Shown here: positions 54,063-62,716 of the stretch, in pieces
How the letters are laid out: each line of letters opens with the position of its first letter
How positions within the stretch are numbered: position 1 is the stretch's first letter
Assembly (NCBI RefSeq): GCF_000190735.1
Contig: NC_015177.1
Location: 4,216,001-4,280,000, forward strand
Length of the DNA stretch: 64,000 bases
DNA from: Pseudopedobacter saltans DSM 12145
GTDB taxonomy: Bacteria; Bacteroidota; Bacteroidia; Sphingobacteriales; Sphingobacteriaceae
Direction of reading: 5' to 3'
Translations under genes and position numbers: made by a program
Notes under the pieces: model-generated
Seen by the model: only the letters and a program-made list of their open reading frames with translations
Database searches by the model: none
What the model was told of the DNA's origin: nothing

Positions 54063-54725
54063 ATGAACTTAGATCAATTTATAGACAATTCACATTTCTT
54101 AACCCAATCGGAGGTTAACAAATTTTTGTGGTCTACTTTATTGTGTGGCGTTATTGGAGCCGAAAGAGAATTTAGAAACAAGCAAGCAGGATTAAAAACC
54201 ATGATCATGATTGGTCTTGGTTCGACCCTGATTACGATTCTTTCTGTTAAAATTGGGGTTAATAGCCATGATCGGATTGCTGCTAATATTGTTACCGGTA
54301 TAGGCTTTTTGGGTGCAGGCGTTATTTTTAAAGATGAAAACAGAGTTTCTGGGCTAACTACTGCATGCGTAATATGGATTGTTTCTGCTTTAGGAATGTC
54401 AGTTGGTGCCGGATATATTGAGCAGGCAATAGGTGTTACTCTTGTCGCTCTACTATCTCTCTTATTTTTTCCGGTAGTAGAAGAATTTTTTGAAAGGAGA
54501 TATACAATGCGTGTATATAAGATTGTAAAAAAGTATGATGGGGAACGATTGGATATCTATGAAGAATCGTTAAAGAAATATAAATTAAAGATAAAAAGAG
54601 GTGGACAGCGTCTGGCCAATGGAATTATTTCGGGTACCTGGATTGCTATAGGTAGCCCGAAAAATCATGATTTTTTTGTTGAGACTATGCTTCAGGATGA
54701 AAATATCCTGGAGTTTGATTTTTAA
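54063..54725 (+). CDS. MgtC/SapB-family membrane protein
   Basis: 220 residues. Four to five hydrophobic segments in the first 150 residues with the family marks GAEREFRNKQAGLKTM, GIGFLGAGVIFKD and GLTTACVIWIVSALGM, then a soluble C-terminal part (about 150-220). MgtC proteins act in magnesium limitation and, in pathogens, on ATP synthase or phosphate balance; the function in free-living Bacteroidota is not settled. Monocistronic. Confidence 0.9.
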   Translation: MNLDQFIDNSHFLTQSEVNKFLWSTLLCGVIGAEREFRNKQAGLKTMIMIGLGSTLITILSVKIGVNSHDRIAANIVTGIGFLGAGVIFKDENRVSGLTTACVIWIVSALGMSVGAGYIEQAIGVTLVALLSLLFFPVVEEFFERRYTMRVYKIVKKYDGERLDIYEESLKKYKLKIKRGGQRLANGIISGTWIAIGSPKNHDFFVETMLQDENILEFDF

Positions 54726-54882
54726 ATTTCCGACATCCCGATAGATTTTATAGCTTCTGAACTACAATGTAAATTAAAAATAAAGGAAGTGTACCACGTT
54801 TGGGCTAACGGAATTATTAGAGCAATTTTTTGGTAGCGAATATGCTAAGAGACAAACAACTCTTGGTGTTTGATTTTTGCTG

Positions 54883-55974
54883 CTATTTCATCCTTTCTGC
54901 CAGATAGAGGTATGCTTCGGGTTGATGATGTGTCATGAATTTTTCTTTGTTGTCGGGGTATTTTACAGTATAATCTCCTGTCTCGGGCAAAACAATAGTT
55001 GTCCCGGTACGAACGTAATTGCTGGTTTTAAAATAAATTGGTGCTTCAAATTCAGGAAGATATTTATGTACATATCCGGCTATCTTTTTTCCCAGGTATT
55101 TCTGATAATTGCGTTGCGTTTTTCTAGCCGGTCGGTCTAATTTGTTATAGAAATATCTTAAAGCAAGATTTTTGGGGAATGACTGTTTTTTTATACTTTC
55201 CTTGAAAAATGCGAAAGGGTTTACATTATTAAAATCGTCGACCGTTTGAACGGTTAATGCCATTTCCGGAACCCAGTCTCTAGCATTGATGACATTGAAG
55301 GCCCATCCGCCAGCTGTCATGAGTTCATAATCATAAGCAAAAAATAAATTTCCGGGTTTAGGAGCAGCGCTGCAATAGGTTTTAAATCTGATATCTGTAG
55401 GAATGGTTCCTCTCTTTTGTAAATTATATAAATACGCAGTAATCAGGTAAGAGATAGCTCCACCCTGACTATGTCCCGTAATTAAAAAGTCCTTAATCCC
55501 GTCCTTATAACAAGAATCTATTTTAGGGACAAGATCCTGCATAATGAAAGCTGTAGAAACTAACCAGCCTGTATGTATTGCTGCCTTGGGGTTTTGTGCC
55601 AATTCGTAGTCAAAGTGATTCGTTTTTGATAGATTCAATGTCCCTTTAGCAGGGATGGATGCTGCATAAAAATTAGCTAACCAGCTTTCTGTTTTTGCGG
55701 TAGAACCGCGAACGCTGATTACACCGATATTGTCGGTATTTTTCCAAAGTTCCCATACATTATCGAGGCCCATTACCGGAGAACGGTATAACATGGTGTA
55801 ATTTTCAGGAAACGGGATATGTTTAACGACTGCGGGATCGCTGTTCTTGGCTGTTAATTTTAGTAATGCTATGTATTCTTTTTTATCGAAACCAGGAATT
55901 AGTTTTTGAGCAAATGAAAATTGCGTTAATTGCAATAAGAATGCTAGAGTAATAGTTTTGTAAATAGTTTTCAT
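54883..55974 (-). CDS. Secreted class 3 lipase-like alpha/beta hydrolase
   Basis: 363 residues. Signal peptide about 1-22 (ending FSFAQ). The nucleophile elbow GHSQGGAISY (Ser at about residue 170) and the preceding VSVRGSTAKTESWLANF fit the lipase_3 family; a later NARDWVPEM and a catalytic His region are less clear. Probably hydrolyses lipids or other esters outside the cytoplasm. Single gene, convergent with mgtC. Confidence 0.85.
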   Translation of the reverse strand: MKTIYKTITLAFLLQLTQFSFAQKLIPGFDKKEYIALLKLTAKNSDPAVVKHIPFPENYTMLYRSPVMGLDNVWELWKNTDNIGVISVRGSTAKTESWLANFYAASIPAKGTLNLSKTNHFDYELAQNPKAAIHTGWLVSTAFIMQDLVPKIDSCYKDGIKDFLITGHSQGGAISYLITAYLYNLQKRGTIPTDIRFKTYCSAAPKPGNLFFAYDYELMTAGGWAFNVINARDWVPEMALTVQTVDDFNNVNPFAFFKESIKKQSFPKNLALRYFYNKLDRPARKTQRNYQKYLGKKIAGYVHKYLPEFEAPIYFKTSNYVRTGTTIVLPETGDYTVKYPDNKEKFMTHHQPEAYLYLAERMK

Positions 55975-56167
55975 AGTAGAAGGTTTAAAATATAAGTATG
56001 ACAGAATTTAGGGCTAAATCATTGTTTTTGCAATGTATATTTCGTCCGGGGTATTCTGTCGTTTACCTGCATATTTCTACTAATGAAAATACGTAATATT
56101 TTTTGTTTTTATATTATTGATTGATGATGCTTTTGAAGCTTGAGCAGAAGATAAACACCTATTGATT

Positions 56168-56878
56168 TTAACTATATTGAATCTGCATTCCAAACAAGCT
56201 GGCAATATGCTTCTTTAATGTCTCTTTAACGTCCTCCAGATCGACCTCTTTTCCTAATTCACGTTTCATAGATGTAACGTCTTTATCATCTATTCCGCAA
56301 GGGACGATATTTCCAAAATAAGAAAGATCGGTATTGACATTAAATGCAAAACCATGCATAGTTACCCAGCGGCTACATCGGACACCCATGGCGCAAATCT
56401 TTCTGGCTTTTTCGTTGTCTGCATCAATCCAGACACCGGTATATCCTTCATATCGTCCTGCTTCTATGGCATAATCTTTTAATGTTAAAATAATAGCCTC
56501 TTCTAAGGTTCTGAGATACAAGTGGATGTCAGTAAAAAAATTGTCCAAATCGAGGATAGGGTAACCCACAATTTGTCCGGGACCGTGATAGGTTATGTCT
56601 CCGCCTCGGTTTATTTTGTAATAAGTGGCGTGTTTTTCTTGTAAGCCGTCCTCGTCTAACAGTAAATTTTCCGGCTTGCCGCTCTTGCCCAAGGTATAAA
56701 CATGCGGATGCTCTGTAAATATTAAGAAATTGGATGTTTCTTTAGCTGTTTCGGGAAAGTTTCTGTTTTCAGTTTTAATGGCGACAGTTTTATAAAAGAC
56801 ATCTTCTTGTCTGGCCCAGGCCTCTTCATAATCCGTTAATCCCCAATCTTCAAAAATGACTATCTTATTCTGTTGCAT
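56168..56878 (-). CDS. lipB: Octanoyltransferase (lipoate biosynthesis)
   Basis: 236 residues. Moves octanoyl groups from acyl carrier protein to lipoyl domains. Motifs: HPHVYTLGKSG, RGGDITYHGPGQIVGYP and a catalytic Cys in IVPCGI with Lys in EKARKICAMGVR. The start is fixed by the -7 element four bases upstream and by length. Lipoyl synthase is not in the window. Confidence 0.95.
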   Translation of the reverse strand: MQQNKIVIFEDWGLTDYEEAWARQEDVFYKTVAIKTENRNFPETAKETSNFLIFTEHPHVYTLGKSGKPENLLLDEDGLQEKHATYYKINRGGDITYHGPGQIVGYPILDLDNFFTDIHLYLRTLEEAIILTLKDYAIEAGRYEGYTGVWIDADNEKARKICAMGVRCSRWVTMHGFAFNVNTDLSYFGNIVPCGIDDKDVTSMKRELGKEVDLEDVKETLKKHIASLFGMQIQYS

Positions 56879-56882
56879 GATG

Positions 56883-56890
56883 CAAATTTA
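56883..56890 (-). promoter_or_regulatory. -7 promoter element of lipB, four bases before the ATG
   Basis: On the reverse strand TAAATTTG fits TAnnTTTG exactly, with four bases (56879-56882) before the ATG. This is the same spacing as at purD and suggests a leaderless or nearly leaderless mRNA. Confidence 0.5.
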
Positions 56891-56996
56891 AGCTTTTAAG
56901 TCTGAAGTTCGAAGACAGAAAAGTCTGGTTGTTTGAGAGGACGATAAGCTTGAAGATACCAATGACCAATTTAATAAAGGGATCATTTAAATTAAG

Positions 56997-57638
56997 CTAA
57001 TCTCCCTTTACATAGCCTAACATGTAATTCCCAAATTTGCGATAATTGACCCGGAATTCCCTGTTTCCACCTTCCTTGCTTATGCTGGCTTGTATTGAGC
57101 CATTCGCCTGAAAGATAAAGGGATTTAAATGAATATTGTCTTTAAAAGATGTTTCCTTTTTTCCGTTCAGTTTATAAAGGGCTTCTTTTGCGCACCAGCA
57201 AGCGTAAAGATGTTCCAGATTATGTTTTTTTTCTATAAAAGCGAGTTCGGTATCACTGAGGAATTTATGTTTTACACGGTCTATCTTTTCCTTAATAATT
57301 TCGATATCTATTCCTACTTCTTTTTCCAACGAAATCATAACAGCAGCGTAGTCATACGAATGGCTGAGAGATATTTTATGTGGGAGATTTAATAGGATCG
57401 GTTTCCCATTTTCGTCGGGTTGGCAATCTATATACTCTTCGGTAGAGAGCATCTTACGAAGTAATACTCTGGTTGCCAGCCAGTGTAGATTCCGCTTTTC
57501 TCCCTGCAAAGATCTTAATACGGAAAGCTCATGTGCTTTTAGCTGAAGTTTTTTTTCTAAATATTCGGCGCTTTCTTCAATTTTCCATAAACCTATAAAG
57601 GTTTGAGGAGAAACTTCTTCTAAATGGATTAGCGGCAT
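56997..57638 (-). CDS. 4'-phosphopantetheinyl transferase (Sfp/AcpS superfamily)
   Basis: 213 residues. Attaches the phosphopantetheine arm of CoA to carrier proteins. The motifs are GIDIEIIKEKIDRV (magnesium-binding Asp and Glu), FLSDTELAF and the catalytic WCAKEALYKLNGK. LHWLATRVLLRKML near the N terminus fits the Sfp-type N-terminal half. Its length lies between AcpS and Sfp. It is separated from lipB by a 118-base gap. The carrier target is unknown; no polyketide or peptide synthase is near. Confidence 0.88.
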   Translation of the reverse strand: MPLIHLEEVSPQTFIGLWKIEESAEYLEKKLQLKAHELSVLRSLQGEKRNLHWLATRVLLRKMLSTEEYIDCQPDENGKPILLNLPHKISLSHSYDYAAVMISLEKEVGIDIEIIKEKIDRVKHKFLSDTELAFIEKKHNLEHLYACWCAKEALYKLNGKKETSFKDNIHLNPFIFQANGSIQASISKEGGNREFRVNYRKFGNYMLGYVKGD

Positions 57639-57709
57639 TTTATAAATTTAATTAATTACAAAACTATTTTAAATTAATCATATTTTAGAGAATAAAATCA
57701 AGAGACACA

Positions 57710-58246
57710 ATGATTCTTTCCGATAAGAGGATACTGCAAGAAATAGAAGAGGGCTCAATCATTATAGAACCGTTTAAAAGGGAATGTTTAGGGACAAATT
57801 CCTATGATGTACATTTAGGGAAATATCTGGCGGTATATAAAGACAGGGTATTAGATGCTAAAAAACACAACGAAATAGAACATTTTGAAATCCCTAAAGA
57901 AGGTTATGTTTTGCATCCGGGTACTTTGTATCTTGGAGTCACATTAGAATATACAGAAACGCATAGACATGTGCCTTTTTTGGAAGGTAAATCCAGTACA
58001 GGAAGACTAGGGATTGATATTCATGCTACGGCAGGAAAAGGCGATGTAGGATTTTGTAATACCTGGACTTTAGAAATATCCGTGGCTCAACCGGTTCGTG
58101 TTTATACAGGAATGCCTATTGGTCAACTTATTTATTTTGTTGTTGAAGGAGACATAGAAACATTTTATGCTACAAAAAGCAATGCCAAATACAATAACAA
58201 GACAACAAGACCGGTAGAAAGTATGATGTGGAAAAATCGCTTTTAA
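57710..58246 (+). CDS. dcd: dCTP deaminase
   Basis: 178 residues, slightly shorter than the E. coli enzyme. Deaminates dCTP to dUTP for thymidylate synthesis. Motifs: CLGTNSYDVHLGKYLAVY, EGKSSTGRLGIDIHATAG and the catalytic Glu in GFCNTWTLEIS. A strong terminator follows. Confidence 0.94.
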   Translation: MILSDKRILQEIEEGSIIIEPFKRECLGTNSYDVHLGKYLAVYKDRVLDAKKHNEIEHFEIPKEGYVLHPGTLYLGVTLEYTETHRHVPFLEGKSSTGRLGIDIHATAGKGDVGFCNTWTLEISVAQPVRVYTGMPIGQLIYFVVEGDIETFYATKSNAKYNNKTTRPVESMMWKNRF

Positions 58247-58252
58247 TACAGT

Positions 58253-58279
58253 AAACCTCTTTTATAAAGAGGTTTTTTT
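58253..58279 (+). terminator. Rho-independent terminator after dcd
   Basis: AAACCTCTTT (58253-58262) and AAAGAGGTTT (58266-58275) form a 10-bp stem with a 3-base loop, followed by T residues. Confidence 0.85.
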
Positions 58280-58322
58280 ATTCGATAGAATTATAAAATT
58301 ATAAACAGAAAATCACATAATC

Positions 58323-61019
58323 ATGAAAAACCTTACCTATGCAGCACTTTGTTTTTTAGTTTGCTCTTTATTAGGTTTTATACCAGGCGTAAGTTCCCTG
58401 CAGACTCTGGTAGATTCGTTTGAAAAATATAACGGTAAATACATTCAGGAAAAAGTTTATCTACATACGGATAAGCCTTATTACGCCAGTGGAGACGAAA
58501 TTTGGTTTAAGGCTTATGTGCTAAACTCTAAAGATTTGAGTTTTTCGCCACAAAGTAATCTGCTGTATGCCGAGTTATTAGATCAGAAAAATCAGGTAAA
58601 AAAAAGGATTAGGATTCCGCTAACAGTAGGTACGGGCTGGGGGAATTTTACATTGCCGGATACTCTGAAAGAAGGTAACTACCGGATACGGGCATACACC
58701 AATTGGATGAGAAACTTTGATACTGATTATTATTACGATCATATCTTTAAAGTTGGGGATATTCGAACAAATCAAACCATTGTGGAAACCCATTATGCAT
58801 TTACACCTTCTGGAAATCAGGAACAGGTTGTTGCAACCATCAACTATAAAAATATTGAGGGAAATCCATATGCAAACAGAGAAGTTGCTTATAAGATTGA
58901 GTTGGATGGTAAAGACGCTTTTAGAGGGAAGGTAACAACGGATGCACAGGGGAATGCGCAAATTAAGTTCAGTCAGCCAATGTCAAGTCAGAAAACGGGT
59001 ATGATAACAACTTCGTTGAAGGTAACGGACAGGGCTGTTGTTGATAAAGTTATTCCGGTAACTCATACATCCAGTGAGTACAGTTTGCAATTTTTTCCTG
59101 AAGGGGGAGATTTGGTAGAGGGATTGAGGTCCCGAGTAGGGTTTAAAATTTTAAAGTCGGATGGTTTAGGTGCTGATATAAAAGGACATATTGAAGATGA
59201 TTCAGGAAATCCTGTTGCGCTTGTAAATCCAAAATATAAAGGGATTGGCAGTTTTTATCTTAGCCCTGAAATGGGTAAAAAGTATTTTGGTGTACTTAAA
59301 TTTCAGGACGGGAGTGAACGTAAATATCCATTGCCCGAATCTAAAAAAGAAGGAATTATTTTGAGTTTGTCGCAAAGGGCTGAAGTAGATAGTGTAGTAT
59401 TAAGAGTAATGGCGAATAATCCGTTTATTTCGAATAACCTGGGAAAAGATCTTAATCTTGTAGCGCAATCTTCAGGGAATTTGATCTATTCTGCAAAAGC
59501 CAAACTGTCCGATCAGGGAGGGTTTCTGGTAAAGTTTTCACTGAAAGATTTTCCATTGGGAATTTCTCAGGTTACTTTATTCAATGAATTGATGCAGCCT
59601 TTAGCCGAACGCCTGTTCTTTGTAAATAAGGACAATTACCTGAAAATGGCAACCTCGGGGTTGAAAGGAACATACCGCCCCAGAGAGAAAGTGAGTGTTT
59701 CTTTAAATACCAAAGATCCGAAAGCAGAGAATGTTGTAGGTTCATATTCTGTTGCAGTAATTGACGAGACTAAAGTTCCGGTTATTGAAGAGGAGGAAAA
59801 TACAATTCTTTCAGAATTACTATTAAACTCCGATTTAAGGGGAAATATTGAAAATCCTAATTATTACTTCGTAAACCAGGACGCAACTAAGTTAGAGCAA
59901 CTTGATAATTTGTTATTGACACAAGGTTGGCGGAGATTTAAATGGACAGATGTTTTGAACCAAAGCTGGCCAAATCTAAAATACAAACCAGAACATACGC
60001 TGGCTTTAAGGGGACAAGTGAAAAATAATAAAAAAGTTGTTCCAAATGCTTCTATTATAGCTTTCGGAGGAAAGAACCTTTCTATTATTCAAGCGACAGC
60101 AAATGAAAATGGAGAATTTGTAATTGATAGCCTGTTCTTTCCGGACAGTACCAAATTCGTAATTCAGGCGAGATCTGAAAAAGGGAAAAAATTTGTGGAG
60201 ATAGAAATGGAAGATGATATAAGAGACCAGGTTATCCCGAAAATAAAGCAAAACGATTTATCGGTTAATATCAGTTCGTCTATGTTGGCTTATTTGAAGA
60301 GCAGTAAAACACAGTATGAGGAATTGTTAAAGTACGGTATGGTAGACAGAACTATTATGCTGGAAGAAGTAAAAGTGATAGAAAAGAAAAAAGAACTTGA
60401 AAACTCATCTAATTTAAATGGCCCGGGAAATGCCGATATGATTATTGGAGCGAAAGATTTGGAAAATGCGCCTACTATGGAATTTGCATTACAGGGAAAA
60501 GTCGCGGGACTTATCTTCCAGAATGGTGAAGCTTATTTTATGCGAAATATGGGCAATCCGGTGCAAATTATCCTGGATGGAATGTATGTAGAACCAGATA
60601 TGTTGAATGCTATAAATCCAAACGATGTAGAGAGCGTAGAAATCCTAAAAAATATCAGTTATACCGCTATTTATGGTTCACGTGGATCAGGAGGTGTTAT
60701 TGTTATCAATACTAAACGAGGTGGAGGTGGCGGTTTCTCTAATAGCTATTCTCCGGGTATAATTTCTTATATGCCAATTGGTTTATTTGTTGCAAAGGAA
60801 TTTTATTCGCCTAATTATGATAAGCCGGAAGGTATCACAAGCATGAGAGATTACCGAAGTACAATTTACTGGAATCCAAGAGTAATAACCGATTCTGTAG
60901 GAAATGCAAAATTCTCATTCTTTAATGCTGACGGGCAGGGGAAATACAGGATAGTGATAGAGGGAACGGATTTGAAAGGACATATTGGAAGGAAGGTGAT
61001 ACATTATAATGTGAATTAG
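58323..61019 (+). CDS. MG2-domain protein with TonB-receptor plug but no barrel
   Basis: 898 residues. Signal peptide about 1-22. EKVYLHTDKPYYASGDEIWF (about 45) is the alpha-2-macroglobulin MG2-like start common in Bacteroidota; more beta-domains follow, and a carboxypeptidase-regulatory-like segment lies near 560-620 (LRGQVKNNKKVVPNASII). A plug domain spans about 700-800: GAKDLENAPTMEFALQGKVA, IILDGMYVEP and VESVEILKN ending YGSRGSGGVIVI. Only about 100 residues follow, far too few for a 22-strand barrel. It may be a periplasmic or surface protein that imitates or presents a plug. It ends 2 bases before the enoyl-CoA isomerase gene. Confidence 0.8.
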   Translation: MKNLTYAALCFLVCSLLGFIPGVSSLQTLVDSFEKYNGKYIQEKVYLHTDKPYYASGDEIWFKAYVLNSKDLSFSPQSNLLYAELLDQKNQVKKRIRIPLTVGTGWGNFTLPDTLKEGNYRIRAYTNWMRNFDTDYYYDHIFKVGDIRTNQTIVETHYAFTPSGNQEQVVATINYKNIEGNPYANREVAYKIELDGKDAFRGKVTTDAQGNAQIKFSQPMSSQKTGMITTSLKVTDRAVVDKVIPVTHTSSEYSLQFFPEGGDLVEGLRSRVGFKILKSDGLGADIKGHIEDDSGNPVALVNPKYKGIGSFYLSPEMGKKYFGVLKFQDGSERKYPLPESKKEGIILSLSQRAEVDSVVLRVMANNPFISNNLGKDLNLVAQSSGNLIYSAKAKLSDQGGFLVKFSLKDFPLGISQVTLFNELMQPLAERLFFVNKDNYLKMATSGLKGTYRPREKVSVSLNTKDPKAENVVGSYSVAVIDETKVPVIEEEENTILSELLLNSDLRGNIENPNYYFVNQDATKLEQLDNLLLTQGWRRFKWTDVLNQSWPNLKYKPEHTLALRGQVKNNKKVVPNASIIAFGGKNLSIIQATANENGEFVIDSLFFPDSTKFVIQARSEKGKKFVEIEMEDDIRDQVIPKIKQNDLSVNISSSMLAYLKSSKTQYEELLKYGMVDRTIMLEEVKVIEKKKELENSSNLNGPGNADMIIGAKDLENAPTMEFALQGKVAGLIFQNGEAYFMRNMGNPVQIILDGMYVEPDMLNAINPNDVESVEILKNISYTAIYGSRGSGGVIVINTKRGGGGGFSNSYSPGIISYMPIGLFVAKEFYSPNYDKPEGITSMRDYRSTIYWNPRVITDSVGNAKFSFFNADGQGKYRIVIEGTDLKGHIGRKVIHYNVN

Positions 61020-61021
61020 TT

Positions 61022-61786
61022 ATGAATACATTAAAAGTAACTATTAGAGAAAAAGTCGCGATTATAGCATTAGACAGAGGATCATCTAATGCTATAAATC
61101 GGGAAATGGTAAATGAGCTGAAGACCATGATTGGTAATATCCAGCAGGACCAAAATATTGGCGGTGTTATTTTAACCGGTAAAAATGGCTTTTTTACTGC
61201 CGGATTGGATTTGATAGAACTTTACGATTATGATGAAACTGAAATTGAATCTTTTTGGATTGATTTTCTGGAGTTGGTAAAAATTTTAACAGCTTTTCAA
61301 AAACCTATGATTGCGGCGATTAGTGGGCATAGTCCTGCCGGCGGTTGTGTATTGTCTTTATGCTGCGATTATAGAATAATGTCAGAAGGTAACTATATTA
61401 TTGGTTTGAACGAAGTTCCGGTAGGAATTATTGTTCCCGATAGTATCTTCGAACTTTATGCATTTTGGATTGGCAAAGGCAAAGCCTACCAAAGTATTTT
61501 AGAAGGTAAACTATTTACGGTTGAAGAAGCTAAACAAATTGGATTAATTGATGCCTCAGCAAATATCGATTCCTTAATGACAGCAGCAGAAAAGAAAATA
61601 CAGGAATATTTGCAGTATGATTATACCACGTGGCAGCAAAGTAAATCGAATCTAAGAAAAAGTCTTATCAAAAAAGTCTCTGAAGATCAATCTGAAACCT
61701 TGAGGAAAGTTTTGGAGCAATGGTGGTCACCAAGAACAAGGTTGATTATCAAAACCATTATTGATAATCTTAAAGCGAAAAAGTAA
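61022..61786 (+). CDS. Enoyl-CoA hydratase/isomerase family, likely delta3,delta2-enoyl-CoA isomerase
   Basis: 254 residues of the crotonase fold. GFFTAGLDLIELYDYD and ISGHSPAGGCVLSLCCDYRI form the oxyanion pocket. GLNEVPVGIIVP closely matches the mitochondrial isomerase ECI1 motif and holds the catalytic Glu. The adjacent dienoyl-CoA reductase supports a role in oxidation of unsaturated fatty acids. It starts 2 bases after the MG2-plug gene. Confidence 0.85.
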   Translation: MNTLKVTIREKVAIIALDRGSSNAINREMVNELKTMIGNIQQDQNIGGVILTGKNGFFTAGLDLIELYDYDETEIESFWIDFLELVKILTAFQKPMIAAISGHSPAGGCVLSLCCDYRIMSEGNYIIGLNEVPVGIIVPDSIFELYAFWIGKGKAYQSILEGKLFTVEEAKQIGLIDASANIDSLMTAAEKKIQEYLQYDYTTWQQSKSNLRKSLIKKVSEDQSETLRKVLEQWWSPRTRLIIKTIIDNLKAKK

Positions 61787-61829
61787 ACAAATAAAACAGC
61801 ATGACGTTGTTTGAAAAATACGAATTGAT

Positions 61830-62705
61830 ATGAAAGCTAATCAGCCAATGTTAAGGGACAATGCTCTAAAAGGTAAAACTTATGTTGTTACTGGTGGCGG
61901 CACAGGTTTAGGGAAATCTATGACGACTAGTTTGTTGCAACTTGGAGCAAATGTTGTTATTACATCCCGAAAATATGATGTGCTGGAAAATACTGCTCAT
62001 GAACTGGCGGAATCAACCGGGTCGGCTGTGCTTCCGATTGCTTGCGATATAAGGGATTACGAACAGGTTGAGCTGATGTTGCAAGCTGGTTTGGATAAGT
62101 TTGGCAGAATAGATGGCTTATTGAATAATGCTGCAGGTAACTTTATTTCTCCTACTGAGAGACTTTCGTCGAATGCTTTTAGTACAGTAATTGATATTGT
62201 TTTAAAGGGGACGGCTAATTGTACTCTGGCTTTTGGAAAGCACTGGATAAAGGAGAAACAACCCGCTTCGGTTTTGAATATTGTTACAACTTATGCTTTC
62301 ACCGGTTCGGGATATGTAGTACCTTCCGCTTGTGCCAAAGGAGGCGTTTTGGCTATGACCAGATCTTTGGCTGCTGAATGGGGTAAATATCAAATCAGGA
62401 CCAATGCGATTGCTCCGGGGCCATTTCCTACCAAAGGAGCGTGGGATCGTTTGCTACCGGGAGATTTGGCTCAAAAATTTGATTTTAAAAATCGGGTTCC
62501 TTTAAAAAGAGTAGGAGAGCACCAGGAACTGGCAAATTTAGCCGCTTATTTACTCTCCGATTATTCGGGATATATCAATGGAGAAGTTATTACAATTGAC
62601 GGAGGAGAGTGGCTGCAGGGAGCTGGTCAGTTAAATGGTCTGGAGATAATTCCCGACAATATGTGGGATCAATTGGAGCAAATGATTAGAAATAAAAATA
62701 AATAA
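61830..62705 (+). CDS. SDR oxidoreductase, 2,4-dienoyl-CoA reductase type
   Basis: 291 residues. The cofactor motif TGGGTGLGKSM is at about 21-31. NNAAGNFISPTERLS, the stretch FTGSGYVVPSACAKGG and SLAAEWGKY match mitochondrial 2,4-dienoyl-CoA reductase (DECR1) unusually well, including the absence of the classic YxxxK in favour of a Ser/Ala/Cys-Ala-Lys motif. The C-terminal 30 residues extend beyond a plain SDR. Together with the isomerase 43 bases upstream it forms the auxiliary pair for beta-oxidation of unsaturated acyl-CoA. Confidence 0.87.
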   Translation: MKANQPMLRDNALKGKTYVVTGGGTGLGKSMTTSLLQLGANVVITSRKYDVLENTAHELAESTGSAVLPIACDIRDYEQVELMLQAGLDKFGRIDGLLNNAAGNFISPTERLSSNAFSTVIDIVLKGTANCTLAFGKHWIKEKQPASVLNIVTTYAFTGSGYVVPSACAKGGVLAMTRSLAAEWGKYQIRTNAIAPGPFPTKGAWDRLLPGDLAQKFDFKNRVPLKRVGEHQELANLAAYLLSDYSGYINGEVITIDGGEWLQGAGQLNGLEIIPDNMWDQLEQMIRNKNK

Positions 62706-62716
62706 AAAACTCTCTG

